NCBI RefSeq assembly: GCF_001990265.1
Contig: NZ_LYVN01000001.1
Location: forward strand, 1-64,000
Length of the DNA stretch: 64,000 nucleotides
Reading direction: 5' to 3'
DNA from: Sphingopyxis sp. KK2
GTDB taxonomy: Bacteria > Pseudomonadota > Alphaproteobacteria > Sphingomonadales > Sphingomonadaceae
The notes beneath the pieces are model-generated. The model had not been told where the DNA came from, made no database searches, and worked only from the letters and a program-made list of their open reading frames with translations. Position 1 is the first letter of the stretch; every line of letters starts with the position of its first letter. Both the position numbers and the translations under genes were made by a program. Below are positions 1 through 9,079 of this stretch, in pieces.

Positions 1-838
1 AGCCGCGAGCGAACCCGTCGACTGGCTATCGGGCCTCGCCTTTGCGCCGGGCGTCGCGCTCGTCCTCGTCTATTTCTCGATGGGCAAGGACTGGGGCTGG
101 GCCAGCCCGCTGCCGCTCGCCGCGCTCGGCGTCGGCGCGCTGCTTACCGTCTGGTGGTGGCGCTCCAGCCTTGCCAGCCCGAACCCGCTGATCGCGGTGC
201 GCAGCTTCTCCGACCGCACCATCGCGATCGGCAGCGCGGTGACCGCGCTCGTCGCGATGAGCGCGCTCCAGATCACCGTCTTCTTCTCGCTGATGATGCA
301 GGCGCCGGTCTGGACGCTCGCCGGGCTGGGTTTCACCGCGACGCTTGCCGGCATCGCGAAGCTGCCCTCGAACCTCAGCTCGGTCTTCGCCGGCCCGCTC
401 GGCGGCTGGCTCGCGGCGCGCGGCGGAGGGCGTTTCGCGCTGATCGCGGGTGGCGCCGTGACCGTGGCGGGCTGGCTGCTCTGGTTTGTCATGGACGTCG
501 ACAGTTTTCCGAAGGTCGTCGCGCAGCTCATCATCATCAGCTTCGGCACCACGATGCTCTTCTCGGTCGCCCCGACGATCATCGCGCAAGCGTCGCCGCC
601 CGAGCGGATCAGCGAGATTTCTGGCCTGCTCACGGTGATCCGCCAGCTCTTCATGGGCATCGGCGCGCAGATGGTGACGACCTTGCTTGCCGCCGACATC
701 GTTCGCCGCGGCAGCGAGGTCTATCCGTCGCCCTTCGCCTACGACATCACCGTCGCGGTCATCGCCGCATTGTGCGCCGCTGCCGTGCTGACCGCGCTCG
801 CGCTGCCGCGCCAACATTCCTCGCAGGAACAGCCATGA
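1..838 (+). CDS. MFS transporter, C-terminal part (5' truncated by window edge)
   Basis: The frame is open from base 2 and its start lies left of the window; about 278 residues are visible. Several hydrophobic segments of around 20 residues are separated by short basic loops, for example a GGWLAARGGGRFAL loop followed by a helix. The pattern, and the relatively long protein implied by the missing N-terminus, resemble 14-helix drug/solute permeases of the DHA2 type. It is predicted to be an inner-membrane, proton-driven exporter or importer. Its stop overlaps the start of the DUF35 gene by four bases (ATGA), so the three genes to 2396 are probably one operon and the cargo may be a substrate or product of that pathway. 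Substrate unknown. Confidence 0.85.
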   Translation, partial: AASEPVDWLSGLAFAPGVALVLVYFSMGKDWGWASPLPLAALGVGALLTVWWWRSSLASPNPLIAVRSFSDRTIAIGSAVTALVAMSALQITVFFSLMMQAPVWTLAGLGFTATLAGIAKLPSNLSSVFAGPLGGWLAARGGGRFALIAGGAVTVAGWLLWFVMDVDSFPKVVAQLIIISFGTTMLFSVAPTIIAQASPPERISEISGLLTVIRQLFMGIGAQMVTTLLAADIVRRGSEVYPSPFAYDITVAVIAALCAAAVLTALALPRQHSSQEQP

Positions 839-1230
839 GACCGCTTCCCGAACTCACCCCCGAAAACACAGCCTTCTGGACCGGGGGCGCCGAAGGGAAA
901 TTGATGATCGCCTTCTGCGGCGACTGCGCCCATGCGATCCATCCGTCCCAGCTGATCTGCCCGAAATGCTGGAGCGACAAGGTCGAAAGCCGCGCCGTCC
1001 CCGGCACCGGCACGGTCTATACTTACACCGTCAACCATCAGCCCTGGATGCCCGACATGCCAGTCCCCTTTGCGCTCGCGGTGGTCGACATCGATGGCGC
1101 GCCCGGCGTCCGCGTCACCGCAGAGGTGGTGAATGCCGATCCCGAAAGCATAGCTATCGGCCAGAAGATGAAGGTCAGCTTCTTCAACATCGACGATATC
1201 TGGTTCCCGCAGTGGGAGCCCGCGCAATGA
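835..1230 (+). CDS. DUF35 zinc-ribbon/OB-fold protein (aldolase or thiolase partner)
   Basis: A 131-residue protein with an N-terminal rubredoxin-like zinc ribbon (CGDC near residue 29 and CPKC near residue 43) and a C-terminal OB-fold, the standard DUF35 layout. Members of this family bind thiolase-like proteins. In steroid side-chain degradation the DUF35 domain of ChsH2 binds the thiolase-fold aldolase Ltp2. This gene overlaps both the permease upstream (ATGA) and the thiolase-like gene downstream (ATGA), which supports a stable complex with the latter. It is a paralogue of the protein at 9080. The role as aldolase partner is inference from family and context. Confidence 0.9.
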   Translation: MRPLPELTPENTAFWTGGAEGKLMIAFCGDCAHAIHPSQLICPKCWSDKVESRAVPGTGTVYTYTVNHQPWMPDMPVPFALAVVDIDGAPGVRVTAEVVNADPESIAIGQKMKVSFFNIDDIWFPQWEPAQ

Positions 1231-2396
1231 CGCTCAACGCCGCCATCACCGGCGTCGGTATGTCCGACATCGGCCGCAAGACCAATCGTCCCGCGATGAT
1301 CCACCTTGCCGAGGCCGCGCGCCGCGCGCTCGAATGCGCGGGGCTGACGCGGGACGATATCGACGGCATCTCGACCTATCCGGGCAAGGCCGACAATTCA
1401 CCGGGCATGTCGCCGCTCGGCACCGGCGAGGTACGCAATGCGCTCGGTCTGAAGACCCGCTGGCACAGCGCGGTTCCCGACGGCCCGTCGCAGATGGCGC
1501 CGATACAAGTGGCGGCGATGGCGGTCGCGACGGGGCAGGCGCGGCACGTCCTCTGCTTCCGCGCGCTCACCGAAAGCTCGTCGCAGACCGCGACGCAGCG
1601 CGCGAGCATCCCCGGCGCGGGCCGCGCACGGCTCGGCGGCTGGTATTCCTATCTCGTCCCCGCCAATGCCATGTCGGCGTCGAACTGGGCGGGCTGGATG
1701 GCACAGCGTTATTTCCACGAATATGGCATGACGCGCGAACATCTCGGCCTCGTCGCCACCGGCCAGCGCGCCTTTGCGCAGCATAATCCCTCGGCGGTGA
1801 TGCGCACGCCGCTAACGATGGACGACTATCTCGGCGCGCGGATGATTTCGTCGCCGCTCGGGCTGTTCGATTGCGACGTGCCGATCGACGGCGCTTGCGT
1901 CGTGATCGTCTCGGCCGCCGACGCCGCGAAGGATTGCGCGCGGGCGCCGCTGACGATCGAGGCGATGGGCGCTGCGCTCGGCTCGCAGGAGACCTGGGAC
2001 CAGCGCGCCGACCTCACCACCATGGGCGCGCATGACAGTGCCGCCGACATGTGGAAGCGCACCGATCTGAAGCCCGCCGACGTCGATGTTCTCGGCCTCT
2101 ACGACGGCTTCAGTATCTTCGTGCCTTTCTGGCTCGAAGCCATGGGCTTCTGCGGCCATGGTGAGGCGAAGGATTTCATCGCCGAAGGGAATATCGGCCC
2201 CGGCGGGCGCTTTCCGGTGAACACCGGTGGCGGGCAATTGTCGGGCGGACGACTGCACGGGTTCGGCCTGCTCCACGAGGTCTGCACCCAGCTATGGGGG
2301 CAGGCCGACGGACGCCAGGTCGAGGGCGCCAAGATCGGCGCCTGCGGCATGGGCGGCGGCTTTATCGCGGGTTCGATGCTGCTGCGGCGGGATTAG
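1227..2396 (+). CDS. Thiolase-fold protein lacking the usual nucleophilic Cys (Ltp2-like aldolase candidate)
   Basis: A 389-residue SCP2-type thiolase-fold protein (ITGVGMSDIGR near the N-terminus, LGLYDGFS and the VNTGGGQLSGGR glycine loop in the C-terminal half). The N-terminal position that holds the acyl-accepting cysteine in true thiolases reads DGPSQMAPIQVAA, with no Cys. This is how lipid-transfer/retro-aldolase proteins such as Ltp2 differ from thiolases. It pairs with the DUF35 protein immediately upstream by a four-base overlap. Likely reaction: C-C cleavage (retro-aldol) or condensation on a CoA thioester in the cytoplasm. A noncatalytic scaffold role is the alternative. Confidence 0.85.
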   Translation: MTLNAAITGVGMSDIGRKTNRPAMIHLAEAARRALECAGLTRDDIDGISTYPGKADNSPGMSPLGTGEVRNALGLKTRWHSAVPDGPSQMAPIQVAAMAVATGQARHVLCFRALTESSSQTATQRASIPGAGRARLGGWYSYLVPANAMSASNWAGWMAQRYFHEYGMTREHLGLVATGQRAFAQHNPSAVMRTPLTMDDYLGARMISSPLGLFDCDVPIDGACVVIVSAADAAKDCARAPLTIEAMGAALGSQETWDQRADLTTMGAHDSAADMWKRTDLKPADVDVLGLYDGFSIFVPFWLEAMGFCGHGEAKDFIAEGNIGPGGRFPVNTGGGQLSGGRLHGFGLLHEVCTQLWGQADGRQVEGAKIGACGMGGGFIAGSMLLRRD

Positions 2397-2404
2397 TCGA
2401 TCAT

Positions 2405-2520
2405 CCCCTCCCGCAAGCGGGAGGGGCAGCGAGACTTACGAACTTGTTCGTTAGTCGCAGCGGGGTGGGCCATTGCGACGTCGCTGCCCACCCCCGACCT
2501 CTCCCGCTTGCGGGAGGGGA
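2405..2520. repeat. Structured intergenic palindromic element, probable terminator
   Basis: A hairpin with 10-bp perfect arms around AA occupies 2405-2426 (CCCCTCCCGC/GCGGGAGGGG). A related hairpin with CTCCCGC arms sits at 2501-2516. Between them are a GGGGTGGGC/GCCCACCCC inverted repeat (2463-2471 and 2486-2494) and the palindrome GCGACGTCGC. The block lies between convergent genes and probably ends transcription from both sides. Its composite form suggests a dispersed genomic repeat rather than a simple terminator. Confidence 0.7.
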
Positions 2521-2521
2521 G

Positions 2522-3631
2522 TTAGAGGTTGACCCACTGCCGCTCGTCTGACGCCCGCACCGCCGCCTCGACGACCTCGTGGACATGCAGGGCCTGCGCA
2601 AAATCCGGCGCGGCCGTCCCAGTGCCGTTGATCGCATCGCGCATCTTCGCGAAGATCGACGCCAGCGCCAGCAGTCCCGTCTCTGGCCGGTCGGCAATGG
2701 CGCTGCATCCGGGTACCGACAGATACTCAGGCTCGACCGGTATATTCTCCAGCACCGCGCTGCCCAGCGCCGCATCCCTTGTCCCGAACAGCCGCGTATC
2801 ATGCGCCATCGGAAACACCGGCGCGCGCGCTTCGAGACGGCCCTTCGACCCCCACACCGAAAAGCGAAAGCCGTCGCCGCCGATCTTGCACCAGTTCGCC
2901 TCGAGCCGGGTCGGCAGTCCCGAGGCGTGGCGCAGCAGCATCGACGCGCGGTCGGGCACCGCCGGGCGGATCGTCTCGCCCTCCAGCGGCCACGCCTTCA
3001 ACGCCAGCGACTGGTCAGCCGCCACCGAAGCCACCGGCCCGAAGAAATGCACCAGCAGGTGCAGCATATGGCTGCCCAGATTGCGCCCCGCGCTCGCGCC
3101 ATTGGCGGGGTCGGCGAACCACACATAGCCCGGCACATTGGTCTGCGCCGCGCTGAACAACGGCACCTCGAACGCGACATCGGCGCCGAACACGTCGCCG
3201 ATCCAGCCGGCGTCCAGCATCGCCTTCATCTGCACCATTGGCGGCACCGCCTGCATGAAGGCGTCGACCACCGCGACCGTACCGGCTTCTCGCCACGCAT
3301 CGGTCATCGCACGCGCGTCGTCCAGATCCTTGGCGAAAGGAATGCCGTTGTACACATGCTTGCCCGCGCCGAGCGCCGCCATCACCATGTCGAAACGCAG
3401 CGGCGGCCGCGTTCCGCAATCGACGATATCGATCGCGGGATCGGCGGCCATCGCTCGGAAATCGTGAAAGGCTCGCGCGACTTGAAAATCCTCCGCCGCC
3501 TTCGCCGCCGTTTCGGGCCGCGAGGTGCAGATCGCGGTCACCTCGACCCCGTGGAGGCTGCGCCAGGCGGGCAAATGCGCTTTCGCGCCCCAGGCGGCGC
3601 TGATGATGCCGACGCGAAGGGGAGGGGACAT
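2522..3631 (-). CDS. Gfo/Idh/MocA-family NAD(P)-dependent oxidoreductase
   Basis: A 369-residue protein. The N-terminal Rossmann fold begins VGIISAAWGAKAHLPAW (nucleotide-binding turn), followed by a C-terminal alpha/beta domain with DAFMQAVPPM and NLGSHMLHLL segments typical of this family. The usual EKP motif is replaced by a GIPFAKD segment, so the catalytic lysine assignment is uncertain. Members oxidise or reduce hydroxyl/keto groups on sugars, inositols and other alcohols. It is the last gene of the leftward operon that starts with the amidohydrolase at 8975 and lies 10 bases after the CoA-transferase. Substrate unknown. Confidence 0.88.
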   Translation of the reverse strand: MSPPLRVGIISAAWGAKAHLPAWRSLHGVEVTAICTSRPETAAKAAEDFQVARAFHDFRAMAADPAIDIVDCGTRPPLRFDMVMAALGAGKHVYNGIPFAKDLDDARAMTDAWREAGTVAVVDAFMQAVPPMVQMKAMLDAGWIGDVFGADVAFEVPLFSAAQTNVPGYVWFADPANGASAGRNLGSHMLHLLVHFFGPVASVAADQSLALKAWPLEGETIRPAVPDRASMLLRHASGLPTRLEANWCKIGGDGFRFSVWGSKGRLEARAPVFPMAHDTRLFGTRDAALGSAVLENIPVEPEYLSVPGCSAIADRPETGLLALASIFAKMRDAINGTGTAAPDFAQALHVHEVVEAAVRASDERQWVNL

Positions 3632-3641
3632 CGCTACGCCC

Positions 3642-4871
3642 TCAAGCGATCGCCTTCTTGTTCTTGAGATCCTCGATGCGGTCCCATTCGAGCCCGAGTT
3701 CCATCAGGAACAGCTCGGTATGCTCCGACGCCTCGGGCGCACGGCTGTTCTGGACGCCTTCATGGTTGAACTGCACCGGGTTGGCGACCAGCCGGATCGG
3801 CGGCCCGCCGTCGGCAGACTCGACCTCGAAGATCAGGTCGTTCGCCAGCACCTGTTCGTCGCTGCCGACGTCGGCGGGCGACTGATAGACCGCCCATTGG
3901 CCGCGCATCGTTTTCAGATGCTGGGTCCAGTGAGCGAAGCTCTGTTTCGCCATCGCCTCCTTGACCAGCGCATGCGCCGCCGGCGCATTTTCCATCAACC
4001 GCTCGACGACCGAGAAGCGCTCGTCCTGCGCATATTCGGCAAGGCCGAGGTGCGTGAAGGTGTCCTCGATCAGCGGCCCCGGCGACAACACGGTCAGGTT
4101 GATGAAACCCCCGTCGCTCGTCTTGAACACCCCCATGAACGGGTTGGTGCCGACCGCATCCTGCCCCGGCAGCGGGTTCTTGAACGGGTTGGTGCCAAGG
4201 TCCATGCACACGTCGATGCTGCACGCGGTCGCCCAGATGCCCGACGACAGCAAGGATACGTCGACCTCGGTCGCCTCGCCGGTGCGCTCGCGGTGGAACA
4301 AGGCCGCGGCGATCCCGCCCGCGATGTTCATGCCGCCGATCGTGTCGCCATAGGCCGGTCCCGGCTGGGTCAGAGGCCCTTCGAGCTCGGTCGGCGTGAC
4401 CAGCATCGCCGACCCGCCGCGCGCCCAGTACGCCGTGCTGTCGAACCCGCCCTTGTCGCGCTCGGGCCCCTTGTCGCCGAATGCGCTGCCGCGAACATAG
4501 ATGATGTCGGGGTTTGCCGCGCGGATATGCTCGATGTCGATCTTGAGCTTCTGACGCGCCGAGGGGAGATAATTGGTCAGGAAGACGTCGGCGGTCTTCG
4601 CGATCTCGTAGAGCAGTTCGCGGCCTTCCTCGGTCGAGATGTCGATCCCGACGCTCCTTTTCCCACGGTTCGGATGCTGCATCAGCGACGAGCGCTGCGG
4701 ATTGACCGCGAGCCGTTGCAGCATCTGGATGCCGCGCTGCGCATCGCCGCGTACCGGATGCTCGATCTTGATCACATCGGCGCCCCAGTCGGTCATCACC
4801 CCGCCCGCCGCAGGAACGAAGGTGAATTGCGCAACCTCGAGGACGCGGATGCCCTCCATGACCTTTGTCAT
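3642..4871 (-). CDS. Family III (CaiB/BaiF) CoA-transferase
   Basis: A 409-residue protein of full family length, with the normal N-to-C domain order: LEVAQFTFVPAAGGVMTDWGADVIKIEHP at the N-terminus, NKR-like GKRSVGIDIST, then PAYGDTIGGM containing the aspartate expected to form the aspartyl-CoA intermediate, and a C-terminal QFNHEGV segment. The reaction is transfer of CoA between carboxylates, or racemisation of an alpha-methylacyl-CoA, in the cytoplasm. A good AGGGAGAG ribosome site precedes the ATG. It follows the aldehyde dehydrogenase by 12 bases, so it may activate the acid that enzyme makes. Confidence 0.92.
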   Translation of the reverse strand: MTKVMEGIRVLEVAQFTFVPAAGGVMTDWGADVIKIEHPVRGDAQRGIQMLQRLAVNPQRSSLMQHPNRGKRSVGIDISTEEGRELLYEIAKTADVFLTNYLPSARQKLKIDIEHIRAANPDIIYVRGSAFGDKGPERDKGGFDSTAYWARGGSAMLVTPTELEGPLTQPGPAYGDTIGGMNIAGGIAAALFHRERTGEATEVDVSLLSSGIWATACSIDVCMDLGTNPFKNPLPGQDAVGTNPFMGVFKTSDGGFINLTVLSPGPLIEDTFTHLGLAEYAQDERFSVVERLMENAPAAHALVKEAMAKQSFAHWTQHLKTMRGQWAVYQSPADVGSDEQVLANDLIFEVESADGGPPIRLVANPVQFNHEGVQNSRAPEASEHTELFLMELGLEWDRIEDLKNKKAIA

Positions 4872-4883
4872 CGCCGTCTCTCC

Positions 4884-6359
4884 CTATTCGGCGTGGAAGC
4901 TGATCACCTTTTGATAGGTGAATTCGTTGAGGCCATCCTCGCCATATTCGCGGCCGTATCCCGAGCGCTTGATGCCGCCGAAGGGCGCGTCGGACTGCAT
5001 CGTCCCCGCGCCGCCGTTGATCGACACCCCGCCCGTGCGGATCTTCAGCGCCATGCGATAGGCTTCGCCCGCGTCGGCCGAGTAGATCGCGCCCGACAGG
5101 CCGAAATCGCTGTCGTTCGCCATCGTGATCGCCTCGGCATCATCGTCGAAACCGATCACCGCGCCGATCGGCCCGAACACTTCTTCCTGCGCGATGCGGC
5201 TGTCGTTCCGGACATTGTCGAACAAGGTCGGCTCGTAATAATAGCCCTTGTCGAGCCCCTCGGGCCGTTTGCCGCCCGCGACGAGCGTCGCGCCTTCGTC
5301 CTGCGCGATCGTGACATAGTCCTCGGTGCGCCGCCGCGCGACTTCGCGAATCAGCGGGCCATAGTTGACGCTCGGATCGACCGGATTGCCGATTTTCAAA
5401 TGCCCGAGCATCGCCTTCATCGCCTCGACGAATTGCGGGCGGACGCTGTTGTGGACCAGGTGCCGCGTCGTGAGCGCGCAGCCCTGGCCGCCATGCGTCG
5501 TGAACCCCATGATCCCCGCCGCCGCGGCTTTCGCAATATCGGCGTCGGCGCGCACGATCAGCGCCGACTTGCCGCCCAGCTCCATCACGATGCGCTTCAG
5601 CGTCGGCGCCGCCTGCGCCTGGATCATCGATCCCACCTTGTCCGATCCGGTAAAGTGGACCAGGTCGACGCGCGGGTCGGTGGTGAGCAATTTGCCCGTC
5701 TCGATATCGCCGGTGACGATGCTCAGCACGCCCTTGGGCAGCCCGACCTCGTCGGCGATTTCGCCGAGGATCAGCGCCTGCATCGGCGTGTAGGGCGAGG
5801 GTTTCAGCACCACGGTGCACCCGACCGCGAGCGCGGGGATCACCTTGCCGATGTTGAGAAAGAAGGGGAAGTTATAGGGCGAGATCGCCGCGACGACTCC
5901 GACCGGCTCGCGGCTGACCACCCCGGTGCCCAGCGTCGTGCGGCCGAGCGCATTGGGCGTCAGTTCGACCGGCAGCGACGAGACGGCGGGGCGCGAGGCG
6001 ACCTCGATCGTCCGCCGCGCATGCTTCATCGGGATGCCATATTGCAGGAACTCGGCGAGCATCCGCGTCGCGCCCGCTTCGGCGACGATCATGTCGACGA
6101 TCTCACCCTTGCGCGCATCGAGCGCATCCAGAAATTTCGTCAGCACCGCTTGCCGCTGGGCAACCGGCATATAGGCCCAATCGCCCTGGTCGAACGCGGT
6201 CCGCGCCGCGCCGATCGCGGCGTCGACCTGTGCCGCGCTGCCGACCGGCGCCTCGATGAGCAGGCTCTCGTCGGCGGGGTTGATCACCGCCTCGCGCTGG
6301 TCGGTCTTCTGCCATTCGCCGCCCACATAGATGGCGTCGTCATATTTCAAGAAAGCCAT
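4884..6359 (-). CDS. NAD(P)-dependent aldehyde dehydrogenase
   Basis: A 491-residue protein, the standard family length. The NAD-binding region has PYNFPFFLNIGKVIPALAVG and FTGSDKVGS. The general base sits in MELGGKSAL, and the catalytic cysteine in HGGQGCALTTR (usual form GQxC). The C-terminus has EEVFGPIGAVIGF. The reaction is oxidation of an aldehyde to a carboxylate. The gene lies 10 bases after the P450 and 12 bases before a CoA-transferase. This gives a plausible order of hydroxylation, aldehyde oxidation and CoA activation, although an alcohol dehydrogenase step would have to come from elsewhere (perhaps the Gfo/Idh protein). Confidence 0.93.
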   Translation of the reverse strand: MAFLKYDDAIYVGGEWQKTDQREAVINPADESLLIEAPVGSAAQVDAAIGAARTAFDQGDWAYMPVAQRQAVLTKFLDALDARKGEIVDMIVAEAGATRMLAEFLQYGIPMKHARRTIEVASRPAVSSLPVELTPNALGRTTLGTGVVSREPVGVVAAISPYNFPFFLNIGKVIPALAVGCTVVLKPSPYTPMQALILGEIADEVGLPKGVLSIVTGDIETGKLLTTDPRVDLVHFTGSDKVGSMIQAQAAPTLKRIVMELGGKSALIVRADADIAKAAAAGIMGFTTHGGQGCALTTRHLVHNSVRPQFVEAMKAMLGHLKIGNPVDPSVNYGPLIREVARRRTEDYVTIAQDEGATLVAGGKRPEGLDKGYYYEPTLFDNVRNDSRIAQEEVFGPIGAVIGFDDDAEAITMANDSDFGLSGAIYSADAGEAYRMALKIRTGGVSINGGAGTMQSDAPFGGIKRSGYGREYGEDGLNEFTYQKVISFHAE

Positions 6360-6369
6360 ATTGTTGTCC

Positions 6370-7650
6370 TTATGAAACGGCTTTGGCGTCCCAGACGATC
6401 GGCAGGTTGCGGATCGACAGCAGTCCCGGAATGACCGTTGTATCGGCCCCTTCCTTGATCGTGAACGGCGGTACGCGCGATAGCCATTCGCCCAGCAGCA
6501 CGCGCAGTTCGCGCCGCGCCAGATGCGCGCCGAGACAGATATGCACCCCGCCGATCAGTGTGAAATGGCGGTTGTTCTTGCGCTCGGGGTCGAAATCGCG
6601 CGGACAGGCGAACTGCTTTTCGTCGAAATTGCCCGAACTATTGATGCAGGCGATCCAGTCGCCTTCCTTCAACTCGACTCCGTGCCAGGTGAAGTCGCGC
6701 TTGATCCGCCGTCCGCTGTTGACCAGCGGCTGGACGCGCAAAAACTCTTCGACCGCGCTGTTGATGATCTCCGGATTGGCGCGGATGCGCGCCTGCAGCG
6801 CGGTGTCCATCCCCATGCGGCGGAACATCTGGCTGATCGTCGAGGCGACGGTGTCGAGCCCACCGAGCCACAGGAACCAGGTCATGCCGATCGTCTCGTC
6901 GGGGGTCAGCGGCTGGCCGTCCATCTGGCCATTGGCGATATAGCTGCCCAGCGTCTCGTCGGGGTTTGCCTGCTTCTCGGCGATGAAGCCGCGCAGATAG
7001 GCGAGGATGCCCTTCACCGCCTCGGCCTTGGCGCCGATGTCGGGGTTGTGCAGGATCGCATATTCCCATTCGAGAAACTGGTCGAACATGCCGAAGGGGA
7101 AACCCATCAGGTTCAGGAAGACGCGGACCGGATAGATGCGCCCGAAGTCATAGGCGATATCGACCTCGCCGTCCTTGGCCACGGCGTCGATCATCTCGGT
7201 GACGATCGCGCGGATCTTGGGCTCCATGTCGTTCATCGCCACGGGGGTGAACCAGGGGTTCAGGAAGCGGCGATAGCGCCCATGGTCGGGCGGATCGATG
7301 CCGAGCGGGATCGAGGGGAAGGTTTCGCCCGCCAGCGCCTGGAACTGCGCGGCACCTTCGGTCGAGAAGATTTCGTTGTCTTCATAGACGCGGCGGATGT
7401 CCTCATAATGCGACACCGTCCACGCGCCATGCTGGCGCCCGCTCGTCGGCCAAGGATAATAGAGGATCCGCGGCACCTCGGGGTCGCGCATCACGTCCGA
7501 CGGCAGATAGGGGTCGGGCAAATCATAGGCGATCTGGCCCTGCGCGAAGCGCGTGTCGAGCACCCGGTCGGCCGGGACATGCGCCGGCACCGGCGGGGCG
7601 TCCGCCGGGGCATGCGCGATCGGACAGCGGGAGAGCGTCGTCTCGGTCAT
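6370..7650 (-). CDS. Cytochrome P450 monooxygenase
   Basis: A 426-residue soluble bacterial P450. The I-helix oxygen-binding motif is seen as WLGGLDTVAST, the ExxR pair as VEEFLR, and the heme loop as FTLIGGVHICLGAHLA with the axial Cys. The ATG at 7650 was chosen because GGAGGACCT lies just before it and because the open frame further upstream overlaps the amidohydrolase and has non-coding composition. It hydroxylates an organic substrate using electrons from a ferredoxin and reductase; neither partner gene is in this operon. It follows the amidohydrolase by 11 bases. The N-terminal stretch rich in Pro/Ala (residues 10-25) is common in sphingomonad P450s. Confidence 0.95.
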   Translation of the reverse strand: MTETTLSRCPIAHAPADAPPVPAHVPADRVLDTRFAQGQIAYDLPDPYLPSDVMRDPEVPRILYYPWPTSGRQHGAWTVSHYEDIRRVYEDNEIFSTEGAAQFQALAGETFPSIPLGIDPPDHGRYRRFLNPWFTPVAMNDMEPKIRAIVTEMIDAVAKDGEVDIAYDFGRIYPVRVFLNLMGFPFGMFDQFLEWEYAILHNPDIGAKAEAVKGILAYLRGFIAEKQANPDETLGSYIANGQMDGQPLTPDETIGMTWFLWLGGLDTVASTISQMFRRMGMDTALQARIRANPEIINSAVEEFLRVQPLVNSGRRIKRDFTWHGVELKEGDWIACINSSGNFDEKQFACPRDFDPERKNNRHFTLIGGVHICLGAHLARRELRVLLGEWLSRVPPFTIKEGADTTVIPGLLSIRNLPIVWDAKAVS

Positions 7651-7661
7651 AGGTCCTCCGT

Positions 7662-8975
7662 TCAGGCCGAAGCGAACATGCGTTCGATGTCGCCCGAGGT
7701 GATCGGCCGGCGCGCCTTGCCGATCGCATCCATGCTGTCGGTCTTGAGCCCGCCGAGGTTGTGGCGCGGGCTGACGTCGACGTCCTTGCCCAGTTCGCGC
7801 AGATGCGCGACGGTGCAATTCTCGCGCCCGCCGTTCAGCGCGAAGGCGTCGAAGCTGTATTCGCGCATCACATTGAGGTGCGTGATCTTGTCGATGATGG
7901 TCTTGTCGAGCCCGTTCACCGACGCCCACAGATATTCGGGGACATTGGGCCATACCGTGTCCGAATGCGGATAGTCGCATTCATAGGCGACCATATCGGT
8001 GTTCATATAGTCGAGGTTCTTCACCCCGAACTGGTCGTCGATGAAGCAGCAGATGATGTGCCGCTTGAACAGGTCCGAGGGCCGCTCGCCGCCGAAATCG
8101 GTGAAGGTCCATTCATGATGATGTTCGTGGGTGAAATCGGCGCGTTCGAGGAAATAGGGGATCCAGCCGATGCCACCCTCGCTCAGCGCCATGCGCAAAT
8201 CGGGGTAGCGCTGCCAGAATTTGGCGAAGGTCCAGTCGGCCGCCGAATTGGCGATCGAGATCGGCATCGCGGTGATCCATGCGTCGATCGGGCTTTCGGG
8301 CGACGGGTGCATTGCGCGCGCGCCGGTGCCGATATGGCAGTTGATGACCATCTTGTAGTCGCTGCACGCCTTCCAGAACGGCTCCCAATATTCATTATGG
8401 ATGCTCGGCAGGCCGATGTTCGACGGATTGTCGGAGAAGCTGACGGCATGGACGCCGAGGTCGCTCATCCGCTTCAGTTCGGCGAGCGTGTCGTCCATGT
8501 TCCACATCGGGATCAGGCACATCGGGATGAAGCGGCCGGGGGCGGACGCGCACCATTCCTGCACATGCCAGTCGTTCCACGCGCGGCAGGCGAGCAGGGC
8601 TTCCTCGGGATACTTCTGCGCCATCGAGACGAAAGTTCCTCCGGCAAAACTCGGCATGGTCGGGAAGTTCAAGGATGCGAGCACGCCATTTGCGTTCATG
8701 TCGTCGACGCGCAGCTTGGGATCATAGGTGCCGGGGCGGAGCTGTTCGAAGGCACTCGGCTCCATGCCATATTCGCTACGCGGCCGGCCGACCACGGCGT
8801 TGAGCCCGATCGTCGGGAAACGCTGGCCGTTCCACGACCAGATATCCTTGCCGTTGTCCTGCACGATGCGCGGGGCGCGGTCCTTCTTCCCTTCGGGATA
8901 ATGGCGGATGAAGGCCTCGGGCGGTTCGACCGCATGATCGTCGACGCTGATGATCACCATGTCGTCCATCTGCAT
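7662..8975 (-). CDS. Amidohydrolase family 2 (ACMSD-like) metal-dependent hydrolase/decarboxylase
   Basis: A 437-residue TIM-barrel protein. The first metal-site motif appears as SVDDHAVEPPEAF. A histidine in NCHIGTG, the SEGGIGWIPYFLERAD segment and the ECDYPHSD aspartate motif fit the amidohydrolase-2 family, which includes aminocarboxymuconate-semialdehyde decarboxylase and related C-C cleaving enzymes. It is the first gene of the five-gene leftward operon. Start ATG 8975 has GGAGAG six bases upstream. Chemistry may be hydrolysis or nonoxidative decarboxylation; the sequence alone does not decide. Confidence 0.88.
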   Translation of the reverse strand: MQMDDMVIISVDDHAVEPPEAFIRHYPEGKKDRAPRIVQDNGKDIWSWNGQRFPTIGLNAVVGRPRSEYGMEPSAFEQLRPGTYDPKLRVDDMNANGVLASLNFPTMPSFAGGTFVSMAQKYPEEALLACRAWNDWHVQEWCASAPGRFIPMCLIPMWNMDDTLAELKRMSDLGVHAVSFSDNPSNIGLPSIHNEYWEPFWKACSDYKMVINCHIGTGARAMHPSPESPIDAWITAMPISIANSAADWTFAKFWQRYPDLRMALSEGGIGWIPYFLERADFTHEHHHEWTFTDFGGERPSDLFKRHIICCFIDDQFGVKNLDYMNTDMVAYECDYPHSDTVWPNVPEYLWASVNGLDKTIIDKITHLNVMREYSFDAFALNGGRENCTVAHLRELGKDVDVSPRHNLGGLKTDSMDAIGKARRPITSGDIERMFASA

Positions 8976-9024
8976 GGCGACTCTCCTCTCAAATGGTTTG
9001 TTGTTGGGATCATCATCGCAAAAA

Positions 9025-9039
9025 TTGACGATGTGTCAA
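9025..9039. promoter_or_regulatory. Candidate operator in divergent promoter (TTGAC-N5-GTCAA)
   Basis: A perfect 5-bp-arm dyad, TTGACGATGTGTCAA, lies in the short AT-richer gap between the leftward P450 operon (start 8975) and the rightward DUF35 gene (start 9080). Its position could control both directions. No regulator gene is adjacent, and the dyad differs from the TTAG-type sites further right. Confidence 0.4.
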
Positions 9040-9079
9040 CTCTTGGTTTATGACATAGTTAAATAAGTGGGAGGTGCAG

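Noticed and set aside
3525-6434. A 969-codon open frame on the plus strand
   Set aside because: It is antisense to the oxidoreductase, CoA-transferase and aldehyde dehydrogenase genes, is extremely rich in Arg, His and Asp, and has no family motif; long antisense frames are expected in high-GC DNA.
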